From assembly GCA_963783245.1 (NCBI GenBank), contig CAWAMS010000004.1, positions 186,001 through 250,000 on the forward strand: a stretch of DNA of 64,000 bases. The letters are read 5' to 3'. Below, piece by piece: positions 1 to 8,076 of the stretch. Under the pieces are notes generated by a model. It was not told the DNA's origin and did no database searches. It worked only from the letters and a program-made list of their open reading frames with translations. Each line of letters opens with the position of its first letter. Position 1 is the first letter of the stretch. Made by a program: the position numbers and the translations under genes. The DNA is from Bog-473 sp963783245. Lineage in GTDB: Bacteria > Actinomycetota > Acidimicrobiia > Acidimicrobiales > RAAP-2.

Positions 1-1053
1 GCCCGTCACCTCGCCCGTGAGGATGTGGCTGTCGCCGATGTAGTTGAATTTGCGGATTTCGCTGTGCTGGCGCAGCAGCCATCCATCGTCGCCCATCCAG
101 TCGGTGACGAGGTGCGTGAGCCAGCAGTCGCGCATGACGCCGTAGTCGTAGGCCATAGGGTTGCCGATGGCCTGCGCCCATGCGGAATCCCAGTGCACAC
201 GCTGGGCCACGTCGGGCACTCCGTGCTCGTTCTTGACGTAGAAGGGGGCGATGCGCCGGCGATTCTCGAAGGCCAACCGATTGGCGCAGGGCGTATAGGG
301 CGTGAAGCCGTAGCCACCACTGTGGAAGACGATCATGTCGGTCGTCGTGAGCGGGCCCTTGGCCATAGGCCCGATGGGATCGCCGACCTCGACGTCCTCC
401 CACCAGCGGGGCTCTGCCCCTCGCACTTCTTCGGCCTCGTAGATCGCATCGAGTCGCGCGATGTCGTCGTCGCTGTAGGTGGTGGGCTCGATCGCGCTGT
501 ACTTGCCCTTCTCGCGTGCGGTCTTGCGCTCGGTGTGGATGGCCAGCATCCTCATTGATGCCACCACCTCGCCCCGTTGATTCATCTTCGTGTTGAGGAA
601 CGTGATCAGGACGGACCGCTCGGCAAACGCCGAGTCCTTGACCTCGACCGACTCGGTCCCACCGAAGCTGTACAGCCGGTCCCCGGGGAGCACCGGTCGG
701 TACCAGTCCCAGGTGCTCCCTGAGACGAACACGTGGATTCCGCGGAAGGACGGTCGCTTCAAGCGCTCGGTCGGGGGATCCGCCAGCAGGGGAGCGTTCA
801 GGCCGATGCCGACCATGGGCGGCGCGATCTGGCTGCCCCAACGGGTCGACGTGCCGTAGTCCTCCGAGCAGAACAGCGGGTTGTCGTCCCCGTAGCTGCG
901 TGCGAAATTCCGGAACGTGTCATGGGAGCCCATGGTGAGGTGCTCGCGGGTCTTCGACGGCGAATAGTGCCCGACGAGCGCCTTGGCGCGCTCGATGTCG
1001 GATTCCTTGAGCGTGAAGTCCGTCGCCTTCTCGAATTCAGTGGATGTCGCCAT
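1..1053 (-). CDS. MaoC/FAS1-like acyl dehydratase (3' end cut by window)
   Basis: The gene reads from ATG 1053 off the left edge, giving 351 codons with no stop. The product looks like a double hot-dog hydratase of the FAS1-like/MaoC family, which hydrate enoyl-CoA or related thioesters. The first half carries GDDNPLF near residues 55-61 and IAPPM near 76-80, the usual hydratase-2 style segment. A second domain starts near residue 220. The family is usually 370-400 residues, so little is missing. It is divergent from the crotonase at 1209, with operator-like site A between them, and would fit a beta-oxidation-like hydration step. The substrate cannot be read from the sequence. Confidence 0.75.
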   Translation of the reverse strand, partial: MATSTEFEKATDFTLKESDIERAKALVGHYSPSKTREHLTMGSHDTFRNFARSYGDDNPLFCSEDYGTSTRWGSQIAPPMVGIGLNAPLLADPPTERLKRPSFRGIHVFVSGSTWDWYRPVLPGDRLYSFGGTESVEVKDSAFAERSVLITFLNTKMNQRGEVVASMRMLAIHTERKTAREKGKYSAIEPTTYSDDDIARLDAIYEAEEVRGAEPRWWEDVEVGDPIGPMAKGPLTTTDMIVFHSGGYGFTPYTPCANRLAFENRRRIAPFYVKNEHGVPDVAQRVHWDSAWAQAIGNPMAYDYGVMRDCWLTHLVTDWMGDDGWLLRQHSEIRKFNYIGDSHILTGEVTG

Positions 1054-1091
1054 GGCCCTCGCTCGTCGTTCGAGAATCTCTCGTCGGCGGG

Positions 1092-1109
1092 ATAGAGTAT
1101 CCTGAATAG
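1092..1109 (-). promoter_or_regulatory. Operator/promoter-like motif, copy A
   Basis: Read on the minus strand, this is CTATTCAGGATACTCTAT. It matches copies at 3371, 4197 and 5714 (consensus roughly CTRTTSRGGATACTC). It lies between the divergent MaoC-like and crotonase genes, about 40 nt upstream of the MaoC-like start. GATACT within it could be a -10 element. The nearby tandem GntR regulator is the obvious candidate binder, but that is inference. Confidence 0.45.
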
Positions 1110-1208
1110 GCAAGCCGGGCAATCGGACCCGGTACCCCGCCGTGCAGGACACGGGCCCTCTCCGCCCGATGTCCGTGAGTGCTGTGCGGTCTCCCGAAGG
1201 AGGGATGC

Positions 1209-2039
1209 ATGCAGATCGACACGGGAACCGACACCGTCCTGGCTGAGGTCACCGAGGGTGTGGGCATCATCACGCTCAATCGACCGGAGCGCCGCAACGC
1301 CCTGCACTACGAGATCCTCGAGACGGTACCTCGTCTGCTCGAGCGCTTCGTCGAAGATCCCGCCGTCGGCTGCATCATGGTGACCGGTGCCGGCCGGTCC
1401 TTCTGCTCGGGGGGCGACGTCGGCGGGAACACGTTCCGACGACAAGCAGCCGGCGACACGCCTCGGCAGAAGGCGACAGCCAAAGAACAGGGCCAGATGT
1501 TGGCGGAAGACGCCCGCATGATCCGGATGCTCTTCGAATGTCCCAAGATCACGCTTGCCGCGCTCCCGGGTGCCGCCGTCGGCGCAGGTATGAGCCTGGC
1601 CCTGGCTGCAGACCTCCGCATCGCCGGGAGGTCGGCGACGCTGATCGGCGGCTGGGGGCGACTGGGATTCAGTGGCGACTTCGGGGGCCCATGGCTGTTG
1701 ACCCGCATGGTCGGCCCCACGCGCGCCCTGGAATTCCTGATCGAGAACACGGTCATCGATGCCGATCGGGCGCACTCGCTCGGGTTGTTCAACGTCGTCG
1801 TTCCTGACGAAGAATTGCACTCGGCCGCCGCGGCATGGGCGAGGAGGATCGCCGATGGTCCCCGCGCGGCCCACCGGTACTTCAAGGAGAACGTCCGGGA
1901 GGCTGCACACCTCTCCCTGGCCGATGCCCTCCCGCGGGAGGGTGAGCGCATGGCACTGTCGGCGGCCACCGACGACCATCGCAGGGCCCTCAAGCGTTGG
2001 ATGGAGGAAGCGGCGGCCAAGCGCTCCGCCCGACCCTGA
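1209..2039 (+). CDS. Enoyl-CoA hydratase/isomerase family protein
   Basis: A 276-residue crotonase-fold protein, full length for the family. The two oxyanion-hole segments are visible: GAGRSFCSGGD near residues 60-70 and the glycine-rich GAAVGAGMSLALAAD helix. These proteins hydrate, isomerise or cleave acyl-CoA thioesters. ATG 1209 was chosen because GAAGGAGGG ends 4 nt upstream. An earlier in-frame start exists at 1179 but lacks a ribosome site. The residue aligned with the second catalytic Glu sits in SGDFGGPWLL and is not an obvious Glu, so the exact reaction (hydratase or isomerase) is open. It is convergent with the P450 gene downstream. Confidence 0.85.
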   Translation: MQIDTGTDTVLAEVTEGVGIITLNRPERRNALHYEILETVPRLLERFVEDPAVGCIMVTGAGRSFCSGGDVGGNTFRRQAAGDTPRQKATAKEQGQMLAEDARMIRMLFECPKITLAALPGAAVGAGMSLALAADLRIAGRSATLIGGWGRLGFSGDFGGPWLLTRMVGPTRALEFLIENTVIDADRAHSLGLFNVVVPDEELHSAAAAWARRIADGPRAAHRYFKENVREAAHLSLADALPREGERMALSAATDDHRRALKRWMEEAAAKRSARP

Positions 2040-2058
2040 CCTTGGACGGGCGTGCTCT

Positions 2059-3297
2059 TCAGGCCACGTGCAAGGGGAGGCTCTGCAGCCCGCGGAGCGC
2101 CTGAATCGGCTTGTAGCGAAGCGTGTCTCGGGGCACGGCCAACCGCATGTTCGGGAAGCGCTGCACGAGCGAACGGATGGCGATCTGCCCTTCCATGCGG
2201 GCGAGCTGATTGCCGAGGCAGAAGTGCTTGCCGAACGCGAACGTGAGATGCCGGTTCGGGTCACGTCCGAGGTCGAGCTCGTCGGGGCGCTCGAAGATCC
2301 GCTCGTCACGATTGGCCGAAATGATCATGCCGAGGACCTTGCTTCCTTTGGGTATCGTCGTGCGTTCGACCTCTACATCCTCGAGGGTGATCCGCGCCGC
2401 ACCGCATGGTACCGGGGTGGTGAAGCGCAACAGCTCTTCCACCGCAGTCGCGGTTAGGGAGGGATCCTCCCTCAGCCGCGCTGCTTGTTCCGGATGCTCG
2501 AGCAAGGCCAACGTCGCGCTTGCGATGAGATTGGAGGTCGTGTCGTGACCGGCCAGCATGAGGAGGAAGATCATCGCTGCAACCTCGTCCGGGCTCAGTT
2601 TGTCGCCGTCGTCGCTCGCCGCCACCAGGGCCGAGATCATGCCCTGGTCGGGTACCTGTCGTCGCTCCTGTGCCATGCGCTCGATCATCGCGAGCAGCTT
2701 GCGCGCAGCAGGAATGGTCCTGATGAACGCAGCCGGGCTGCCTCCGCCCACACCGGCCACGAAACGCGCCGTCAGCGATTGGAACTGGTCCCGATCGGAC
2801 GCCGAGACCCCGAGCATGCGCGAGATGACGGAGAGCGGGAGCGGAACGGCGAAATCGGCAACCAGGTCCACCGTCTCGCGCCCGGACAGCCCGTTCAGCA
2901 GTGCATCGACGATCCCCTCAATGTCCTGCGACATCTCCTGCACCATACGAGGGGTGAAGGCCTTGTTGACGAGGCGCCGCAGCCGCGCATGATCAGGATC
3001 GTCCTTGTAGACCATGCTGTCGGCCAGCAGACGGAACATGCGAGGGAGATGACGCAGCAGCCAGGAGTCGCCCTGTCCCATGGTGTCGCTCGAGAATCGA
3101 ACATCACTGTGGAGCAGCATGACGCCGTCGTAGCGGGTGAGCATGTAGCCGTCCGCGCCGAGGAGCTGCTTTGAGCGGGCACGGGCCACGGGACCCGAAT
3201 CGCGCAGGGTGGCGTAACGCGGGAACGGGTCCGTGAACATGACCTGGTCTGCGAGATCCGTGACGGTGTCGCGTCCTGGTTGGTCGAGGATCGTCAT
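2059..3297 (-). CDS. Cytochrome P450
   Basis: Soluble bacterial P450 of about 412 residues. The I-helix has AGHDTT for oxygen activation, the K-helix has the ExxR motif in EELLRF, and the heme-thiolate loop is FAFGKHFCLGNQLA with the cysteine ligand. It should hydroxylate a hydrophobic substrate using ferredoxin and a reductase, and no redox partner gene is visible in this window. ATG 3297 is the likely start. ATG 3324 and GTG 3339 are also in frame, the last with a weak GAGG upstream. Operator-like copy B lies about 75 nt upstream. The subfamily cannot be set without a search. Confidence 0.9.
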   Translation of the reverse strand: MTILDQPGRDTVTDLADQVMFTDPFPRYATLRDSGPVARARSKQLLGADGYMLTRYDGVMLLHSDVRFSSDTMGQGDSWLLRHLPRMFRLLADSMVYKDDPDHARLRRLVNKAFTPRMVQEMSQDIEGIVDALLNGLSGRETVDLVADFAVPLPLSVISRMLGVSASDRDQFQSLTARFVAGVGGGSPAAFIRTIPAARKLLAMIERMAQERRQVPDQGMISALVAASDDGDKLSPDEVAAMIFLLMLAGHDTTSNLIASATLALLEHPEQAARLREDPSLTATAVEELLRFTTPVPCGAARITLEDVEVERTTIPKGSKVLGMIISANRDERIFERPDELDLGRDPNRHLTFAFGKHFCLGNQLARMEGQIAIRSLVQRFPNMRLAVPRDTLRYKPIQALRGLQSLPLHVA

Positions 3298-3370
3298 GGC
3301 CTGGCCTGCCTGCACACGTTCCATGCGGTCATGGGGCACCTCAGTTTGTCGGGCACAGAAACAGAAGAGT

Positions 3371-3388
3371 TAGTTGAGGATACTCTCA
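3371..3388 (+). promoter_or_regulatory. Operator/promoter-like motif, copy B
   Basis: TAGTTGAGGATACTCTCA on the plus strand shares the GGATACTC core with copies A, C and D. It lies in the gap between the crotonase stop at 3401 and the P450 start. The orientation is opposite to the P450 gene, so it fits an operator better than a simple -10 box here. Confidence 0.4.
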
Positions 3389-3400
3389 TGTGGATCGACC

Positions 3401-4187
3401 TCAGCGGTAGGTGGGACCGTCCTTCCGCTCGGGACGCGTGGACCCGCTCTCCCCGTACGTATTGCCGATGTGCGTGTACGCCATGCCGTTCTGCAGCGCA
3501 GCGGTACGCGTCATGTCGAGGGATTCCCAAATGGCTCGCACCGTCCCCTGTATAGCCCTGGGATTCCGCGCGGCGATGGACGCCGCGATCTGCCACCGCG
3601 CGGGTGCGAAGGTCAGCCCGGGGCACGACTTCGGTGACCAGGCCGAGGCGCAGGGCAGTGGCAGCGGTGATCCGCTCCTCGCTCCCCATGAGGGCCCATC
3701 GCAGCACGTCGCCCAGCGGCATGCCGCGATGAAGCATTCCGATGGGCTCGAGTGAGGAGACGATTCCCGTCGTGGCGTGGGGATCGAAGAACTCGGCGTC
3801 ATCGGCGGCGATGATGATGTCGGCCTCGTTCAGGAAGTACTGGGCTCCACCCGCCGCGATGCCGTGCACGGCGGTCACCACCGGCTTCCAGCAACGGTGA
3901 TGTGATTTCGGCGAAAGCGTGACTCCGGGATCGAATGTGTTCCAGACATTCGATCGGAAGAACCATGACGTCGCCCCCCTGACGTCGGCGCCCGCGCAGA
4001 ATCCGCGCTCCCCGTTTGCCTGCACGACGGCGGCATGCACGGCGTCGTCTTCTCGGATGGTCTCCCAGGCCCACGAGATCTCCGATGCCATCTGGTCGTT
4101 CCACGAGTTCAACGCCTCCGGACGGTTGAGGGTGATGGTGGCAACGTGGTCGTCACCCAGGTCGTACGCGATCGCCTCGAGGTCCAT
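3401..4187 (-). CDS. Enoyl-CoA hydratase/isomerase family protein (one frameshift)
   Basis: Second crotonase. The N-terminal part reads cleanly from ATG 4187 with GERGFCAGADVRG and a glycine-rich AVHGIAAGGAQYFL segment. The reading frame changes near position 3600 and the C-terminal tail (IAASIAARNPRAIQG and after) continues in another frame to a stop at 3401. Joined, the product is about 262 residues, normal for the family. The single indel in otherwise conserved sequence suggests sequencing error, though a recent pseudogene is possible. It is divergent from the tandem GntR regulator at 4252, with operator-like copy C ending 10 nt upstream of its start. It likely works with the first crotonase and the nearby ligase. 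Confidence 0.75.
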
Positions 4188-4196
4188 GGCGGAACA

Positions 4197-4214
4197 ATAG
4201 AGTATCCCGAACAG
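4197..4214 (-). promoter_or_regulatory. Operator/promoter-like motif, copy C
   Basis: The minus strand reads CTGTTCGGGATACTCTAT, nearly identical to copy A. It lies between the divergent crotonase (start 4187) and GntR regulator (start 4252). Used as a -10, GATACT would give the crotonase a leader of only a few bases. Its position also allows the regulator to control its own gene. Confidence 0.5.
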
Positions 4215-4251
4215 GTGAACACCGAGGAGATCGCTCGGGTACCCTGAACCG

Positions 4252-5700
4252 ATGACAGCACCTTCGAGGTTGGGGTCGCGCGAGAAGTCTTCCGCATCCC
4301 TGCGCCCCTCGGAGGGGACTGGGTCCAAACTGGCGACGACCGTGTCACGTCATATCGTCACGGACGTCATCGAGCGTGGATGGCCCGTCGGCGAGGTGTT
4401 GGGATCGGAGTCCGAGCTGATAGAGCGCTATGGCGTGAGCCGTGCGGTGTTCCGCGAAGCCGTCCGGTTGGTGGAGAATCAGCAGGTGGCGCGCATGCGC
4501 CGGGGGCCCGGCGGTGGGCTCGTGGTCACCGAGCCGACCGTGGACGCCATCATCGATGCAGCCGTGCTCTACCTTCACCGGGTGGGTGCGACGCTTGACG
4601 AGGTCTTCGAAGCGCGCCTTGTCCTCGAGGAGATCGTGACAGAGCTCGCCACGGTCCGTCTTGACGAGGCGGGCGTCACGAAGCTCCGTGGGCTGGTGGA
4701 GGATGAGGCCAGCGGCGAGGTCAGGGACCACCGGGCCCTCCACGCGATGTTGGCCTCCATCTCGGGCAACCCAGCCCTGGAATTGTTCGTCGATATCCTC
4801 AACCGGGTCCCCTTGCTGTATTTCCGCGATCGCTCTGTCTTCGCCCCGACGACCTTGTCGGCGTCCCGGCACGCCCACGCGCGCATCGCGGCTGCGGTCA
4901 CAGCGGGGGATGGGGGTTTGGCCCGGCACCGGATGCGAAAGCACCTCGAAGCTGAGGCCGACTATCTGCGGGGACGTCGCTGGTCGCAGCAACTCCTCCC
5001 CGACACGGTCAGCCTGGGCGGCGCGTCGCCGAACAAGCGGGCTGAAGATGTTGCCCGTTCCATCATCGGTGACGTGATCGTGGACGAACGACCGGTCGGG
5101 TATCTCCTGGGCTCCGAGGGTGAGCTCATCGATAGCTACGGCGTGAGCCGGGCGGTGTTCCGTGAAGCGGTGCGGTTACTCGAACACCATCGGATTGCAG
5201 CCATGCGACGCGGGCCGGGTGGAGGCTTGTTCGTGACAGCGCCGAGCTCCGAAGCGGTGAGCGACGTGGTTGCCGTGTTCCTGGCTCGGCGGGGGATGCA
5301 GGTGGCGGATCTGGCCGACCTTCGCATGCGCCTCGAACTCGTCCTCATCGACCTCGCGGCGCGGCGCATCGACCCCGAAGGCGCGGCCCGGCTGGCGCAA
5401 GCCCTCGCCCGCGAGAAGCACCCGACGGATGCCGAATTCGCCGATGCTGCCAACGACCTTCACGGTGTCATCGCCGCGCTCAGCGGCAACCGCGCCCTGG
5501 AACTCGTCGCGTTGGTGCTGATCCGGCTGACCCGCTTGCATCAGATCGACCGGTTGTCGGACGCCACCCGGCGCAAAGTGGCCGACGAGGTTCCTCGCAC
5601 GCACCAAGGCATCGCCGCTGCCATCATCGACGGTGACGGTGAACTCGCCCGGCACCGCCTCCGGCGCCATCTGGAAGTGCTGGCCAAGTACCTCCGCTGA
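4252..5700 (+). CDS. Tandem-duplicated GntR/FadR-type (FCD) regulator
   Basis: One 482-residue chain with two complete GntR-FCD units. The helix-turn-helix motif YGVSRAVFREAVRL occurs at residues 60-73 and again, identically, at about 296-309, each followed by RRGPGGGL and an all-helical FCD ligand domain. The FadR/GntR family normally has about 230-250 residues and binds DNA as a dimer, so this reads as a covalently linked dimer. Such regulators usually respond to acyl-CoAs or organic acids. Start ATG 4252 has no strong ribosome site. Operator-like copies A to D flank this gene and its neighbours, consistent with local and self regulation. Confidence 0.88.
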   Translation: MTAPSRLGSREKSSASLRPSEGTGSKLATTVSRHIVTDVIERGWPVGEVLGSESELIERYGVSRAVFREAVRLVENQQVARMRRGPGGGLVVTEPTVDAIIDAAVLYLHRVGATLDEVFEARLVLEEIVTELATVRLDEAGVTKLRGLVEDEASGEVRDHRALHAMLASISGNPALELFVDILNRVPLLYFRDRSVFAPTTLSASRHAHARIAAAVTAGDGGLARHRMRKHLEAEADYLRGRRWSQQLLPDTVSLGGASPNKRAEDVARSIIGDVIVDERPVGYLLGSEGELIDSYGVSRAVFREAVRLLEHHRIAAMRRGPGGGLFVTAPSSEAVSDVVAVFLARRGMQVADLADLRMRLELVLIDLAARRIDPEGAARLAQALAREKHPTDAEFADAANDLHGVIAALSGNRALELVALVLIRLTRLHQIDRLSDATRRKVADEVPRTHQGIAAAIIDGDGELARHRLRRHLEVLAKYLR

Positions 5701-5713
5701 CGCCGAGCGGACC

Positions 5714-5731
5714 CTATTGGGTATACTCATC
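5714..5731 (+). promoter_or_regulatory. Operator/promoter-like motif, copy D, with leaderless -10
   Basis: CTATTGGGTATACTCATC matches copies A to C. Its TATACT (5722-5727) lies 7 nt before GTG 5735, the spacing expected for a leaderless actinobacterial transcript. The motif may therefore combine a -10 element with a repressor site. Confidence 0.5.
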
Positions 5732-5734
5732 TCT

Positions 5735-7306
5735 GTGGTGGGCGACGACAACCCCTGGCAGCAGCGGCTCGGCGTGTGGTGGATCGCTGAGGATCACCCC
5801 GATCAGATCGCCATCTTCGAGGCGCCGGGCCGCGCCCGACTGACCTTTGCCGAACTCGCCGGGCGGGCCCATCAGTTGGTCCGTGGCCTGCGTCAGCTGG
5901 GCCTGGAGCGGGGTGATGTCATCGTGCTGGTCGTGCCGAACGGTCTCGATATGGTCATCTGGCAGCTGGCGACCCAGGAGAGCGGGCTCCGCTACATCAC
6001 ATTGACCCCTGCACTCACCGGACCCGAGCTGGGTGACATCATCGCCCACGCCGATGCCCGCATGGTCGTCGTGCATCGCGACCGAAGCGAGCACCTGTCG
6101 GCGATGCTCTCGACGCTGCCGGTCGAGCACAGGGTTGTGATCGGCGGACCCGCCGTTGGATTCGTGCAACACGAAGAGATCGTCGAAGGTCACGCGACGA
6201 CGCCACCCCCGGACCGGAGCCTCGGAGGTGTCATCTCCTATTCCTCCGGCACGACGGGGCGCCCGAAGGCCGTCCATCGGCCACTCCCCGATATCGATCC
6301 GTGGGATGCGGCCGACGCCCTCAAGAGGTTCGGGCAGGCGTTCCGCTTCCGGCCATTCGTCGGCTCGCACCTGGTATCGGCCGGGATGCACCATGGCGGG
6401 TGTCAAGGGTTTTATCAGGGAGCGCTCAATGTCGGCCAGGGTCTGGTCATCATGGAGAAGTTCGACGCCGAGGGTGCCCTGGCGCACATCGACGAGCATC
6501 GGGTGTCCACCGCCTATATGGTGCCGACGCAATTCGTGCGTCTCTTGCGGCTCCCTCAGGACACAAGGGACCGCTACGACCATTCGAGTCTCGAAACCGT
6601 CGTGCATTCCGCCGCGCCGTGTCCCTTTGAGATAAAGAAGCGCATGCTGGAGTGGTGGGGGCCCGTCATATGGGAAACCTATGGCGGGATAGAGGGGGCG
6701 GCGACGATCGCGAAACCCCACCGATGGCTGGAGAAGCCCGGCACCGTGGGCCGGGCGATTCGAGGCGTCACTCTGCGCATACTCGACGACGATGGGCAGG
6801 AGCTTCCCGTGGGCGAGGTCGGTCATATCTACCTCGACTCCAAGGGGTCCGCCTTCGAGTACAAGGGGGAGCCTGATCTGACTCGTTCGGTGCACCGCGG
6901 CACCGCCTTCACCATCGGGGACATGGGCTACCTGGACGAGGACGGATACCTCTTCGTTCGTGACCGCGCCAAGGATGTCATTATCAGCGGAGGGGTCAAT
7001 ATCTATCCGGCCGAGATCGAAGGTGTGTTGGCGGCACATCCGCGGGTGGGGGATGTGGCCGTCATCGGTGTACCCGACGAGGAATGGGGTGAGCAGGTGA
7101 AGGCCGTCGTCGAACTCAACGGTGACGTCCTTCCCACCCCCGAACTGGCGGATGCGCTCTTGGCCTGGTGCGCGGCGCGCCTCGCCTCGTACAAGCGCCC
7201 GCGATCGATCGACTTCAGGGACCAGCTCCCGCGGACCGACGGTGGGAAGCTCTCCAAGCGTGCGCTCCGCGACGAGTACCGGGTCAGCGCGGATCGAAAC
7301 GTGTAG
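5735..7306 (+). CDS. AMP-dependent acyl-CoA synthetase/ligase
   Basis: ANL-superfamily enzyme of about 523 residues. It adenylates a carboxylic acid and transfers it to CoA. Visible motifs are the P-loop YSSGTTGRPKA, the ETYGGIEGA segment that grips AMP, GDMGYLDEDGYLFVRDR with the hinge, and GGKLSK with the catalytic lysine near the C terminus. The start is GTG 5735 (or 5738), right after operator-like copy D and with no Shine-Dalgarno, so the mRNA may be leaderless. It follows the tandem regulator by 34 nt and probably belongs to the same regulon. The acid substrate is unknown. Confidence 0.9.
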   Translation: MVGDDNPWQQRLGVWWIAEDHPDQIAIFEAPGRARLTFAELAGRAHQLVRGLRQLGLERGDVIVLVVPNGLDMVIWQLATQESGLRYITLTPALTGPELGDIIAHADARMVVVHRDRSEHLSAMLSTLPVEHRVVIGGPAVGFVQHEEIVEGHATTPPPDRSLGGVISYSSGTTGRPKAVHRPLPDIDPWDAADALKRFGQAFRFRPFVGSHLVSAGMHHGGCQGFYQGALNVGQGLVIMEKFDAEGALAHIDEHRVSTAYMVPTQFVRLLRLPQDTRDRYDHSSLETVVHSAAPCPFEIKKRMLEWWGPVIWETYGGIEGAATIAKPHRWLEKPGTVGRAIRGVTLRILDDDGQELPVGEVGHIYLDSKGSAFEYKGEPDLTRSVHRGTAFTIGDMGYLDEDGYLFVRDRAKDVIISGGVNIYPAEIEGVLAAHPRVGDVAVIGVPDEEWGEQVKAVVELNGDVLPTPELADALLAWCAARLASYKRPRSIDFRDQLPRTDGGKLSKRALRDEYRVSADRNV

Positions 7307-7317
7307 GCGCTCCGCCC

Positions 7318-8076
7318 CTACGACGGGACATTGACCCGCTCGGTTCCCTCCGACGCCGGGATGTCGGGATTGCAGACGTAGCGCACGGCCCCGATGTCGA
7401 CGGTGCAGGCCGCGAAGCTCGCCGAGACTGGCTCTGTGGGAACGAGCCGGTCATTTCCCCAGGCCTCTGGGTGGAACGTCAGGAGCTCCGGGCGCCCCCG
7501 GTCGGCCCGGCGGAACTCGTACTCGGTGTCGACCTGCACGAGCCGGGGCCGCACGCCCTCCACGTCGTCCACGCGCACGAGGTGCATGCCTGGTGGATAT
7601 TGGACATCGTGGCCCGTGATCGGCTGGGGGTCGACCAGCGCCACCTCGAGGATCGGGCGACGGTCCACGACCACGCTGCACTCGACCCGATCATGGAAGC
7701 GGCGAAGCTGTATGCGGCCAGGGTGGATCCGGTAGCCCCAGGACGTGGAGAGCGCTTCGGCAGCAGCCGGATTGTCACAGAATGCCGAGACCAAGAAGGC
7801 CCGCGGGCGAACACCGGCCCGGGCGCTCAAGCGGAGCTGGACCAGGGAGAATGGTCCGAATGCGCTTTCACGTGCCCGGTAGGCCAAGAACGTGATGACG
7901 GGCGGTATGGTCGGATTGAGGGCGGGTGGCAGGAGTGATTCGAGATCCGAGAACCCGATCTCGTAGAGGACCTGCAGAATGTCGACGTCATCGACACGCA
8001 GTTCCCGATCGCTGATCGTCACGGTCGGGGCATCTTCCAACAGGGAGCGAATGTCGAGTGATCCGGCGAGCGGCAT
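7318..8076 (-). CDS. Acetoacetate-decarboxylase-like family protein lacking lysine
   Basis: A 252-residue protein that resembles the ADC-like fold over its length. Characterised acetoacetate decarboxylases use a lysine Schiff base in a GxPKK-like segment. The corresponding stretch here reads SWGYRIHPG, and the whole predicted protein contains no lysine. It cannot use that mechanism, so another reaction or a binding role is likely. The ATG overlaps the stop of the upstream LLM gene by one base (TGATG), so the pair is translationally coupled. It is convergent with the acyl-CoA ligase 11 nt away. Family assignment is by overall resemblance and is moderately sure. Confidence 0.6.
   Translation of the reverse strand: MPLAGSLDIRSLLEDAPTVTISDRELRVDDVDILQVLYEIGFSDLESLLPPALNPTIPPVITFLAYRARESAFGPFSLVQLRLSARAGVRPRAFLVSAFCDNPAAAEALSTSWGYRIHPGRIQLRRFHDRVECSVVVDRRPILEVALVDPQPITGHDVQYPPGMHLVRVDDVEGVRPRLVQVDTEYEFRRADRGRPELLTFHPEAWGNDRLVPTEPVSASFAACTVDIGAVRYVCNPDIPASEGTERVNVPS

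Noticed and set aside
798..2309. Long minus-strand open frame of 503 codons opposite the crotonase
   Set aside because: It is a GC-rich antisense frame with Arg/Pro/Ser-rich composition and no domain, and the crotonase and MaoC-like genes explain the region.
5714..7039. 441-codon minus-strand open frame opposite the acyl-CoA ligase
   Set aside because: Antisense to a gene with all ligase motifs intact.
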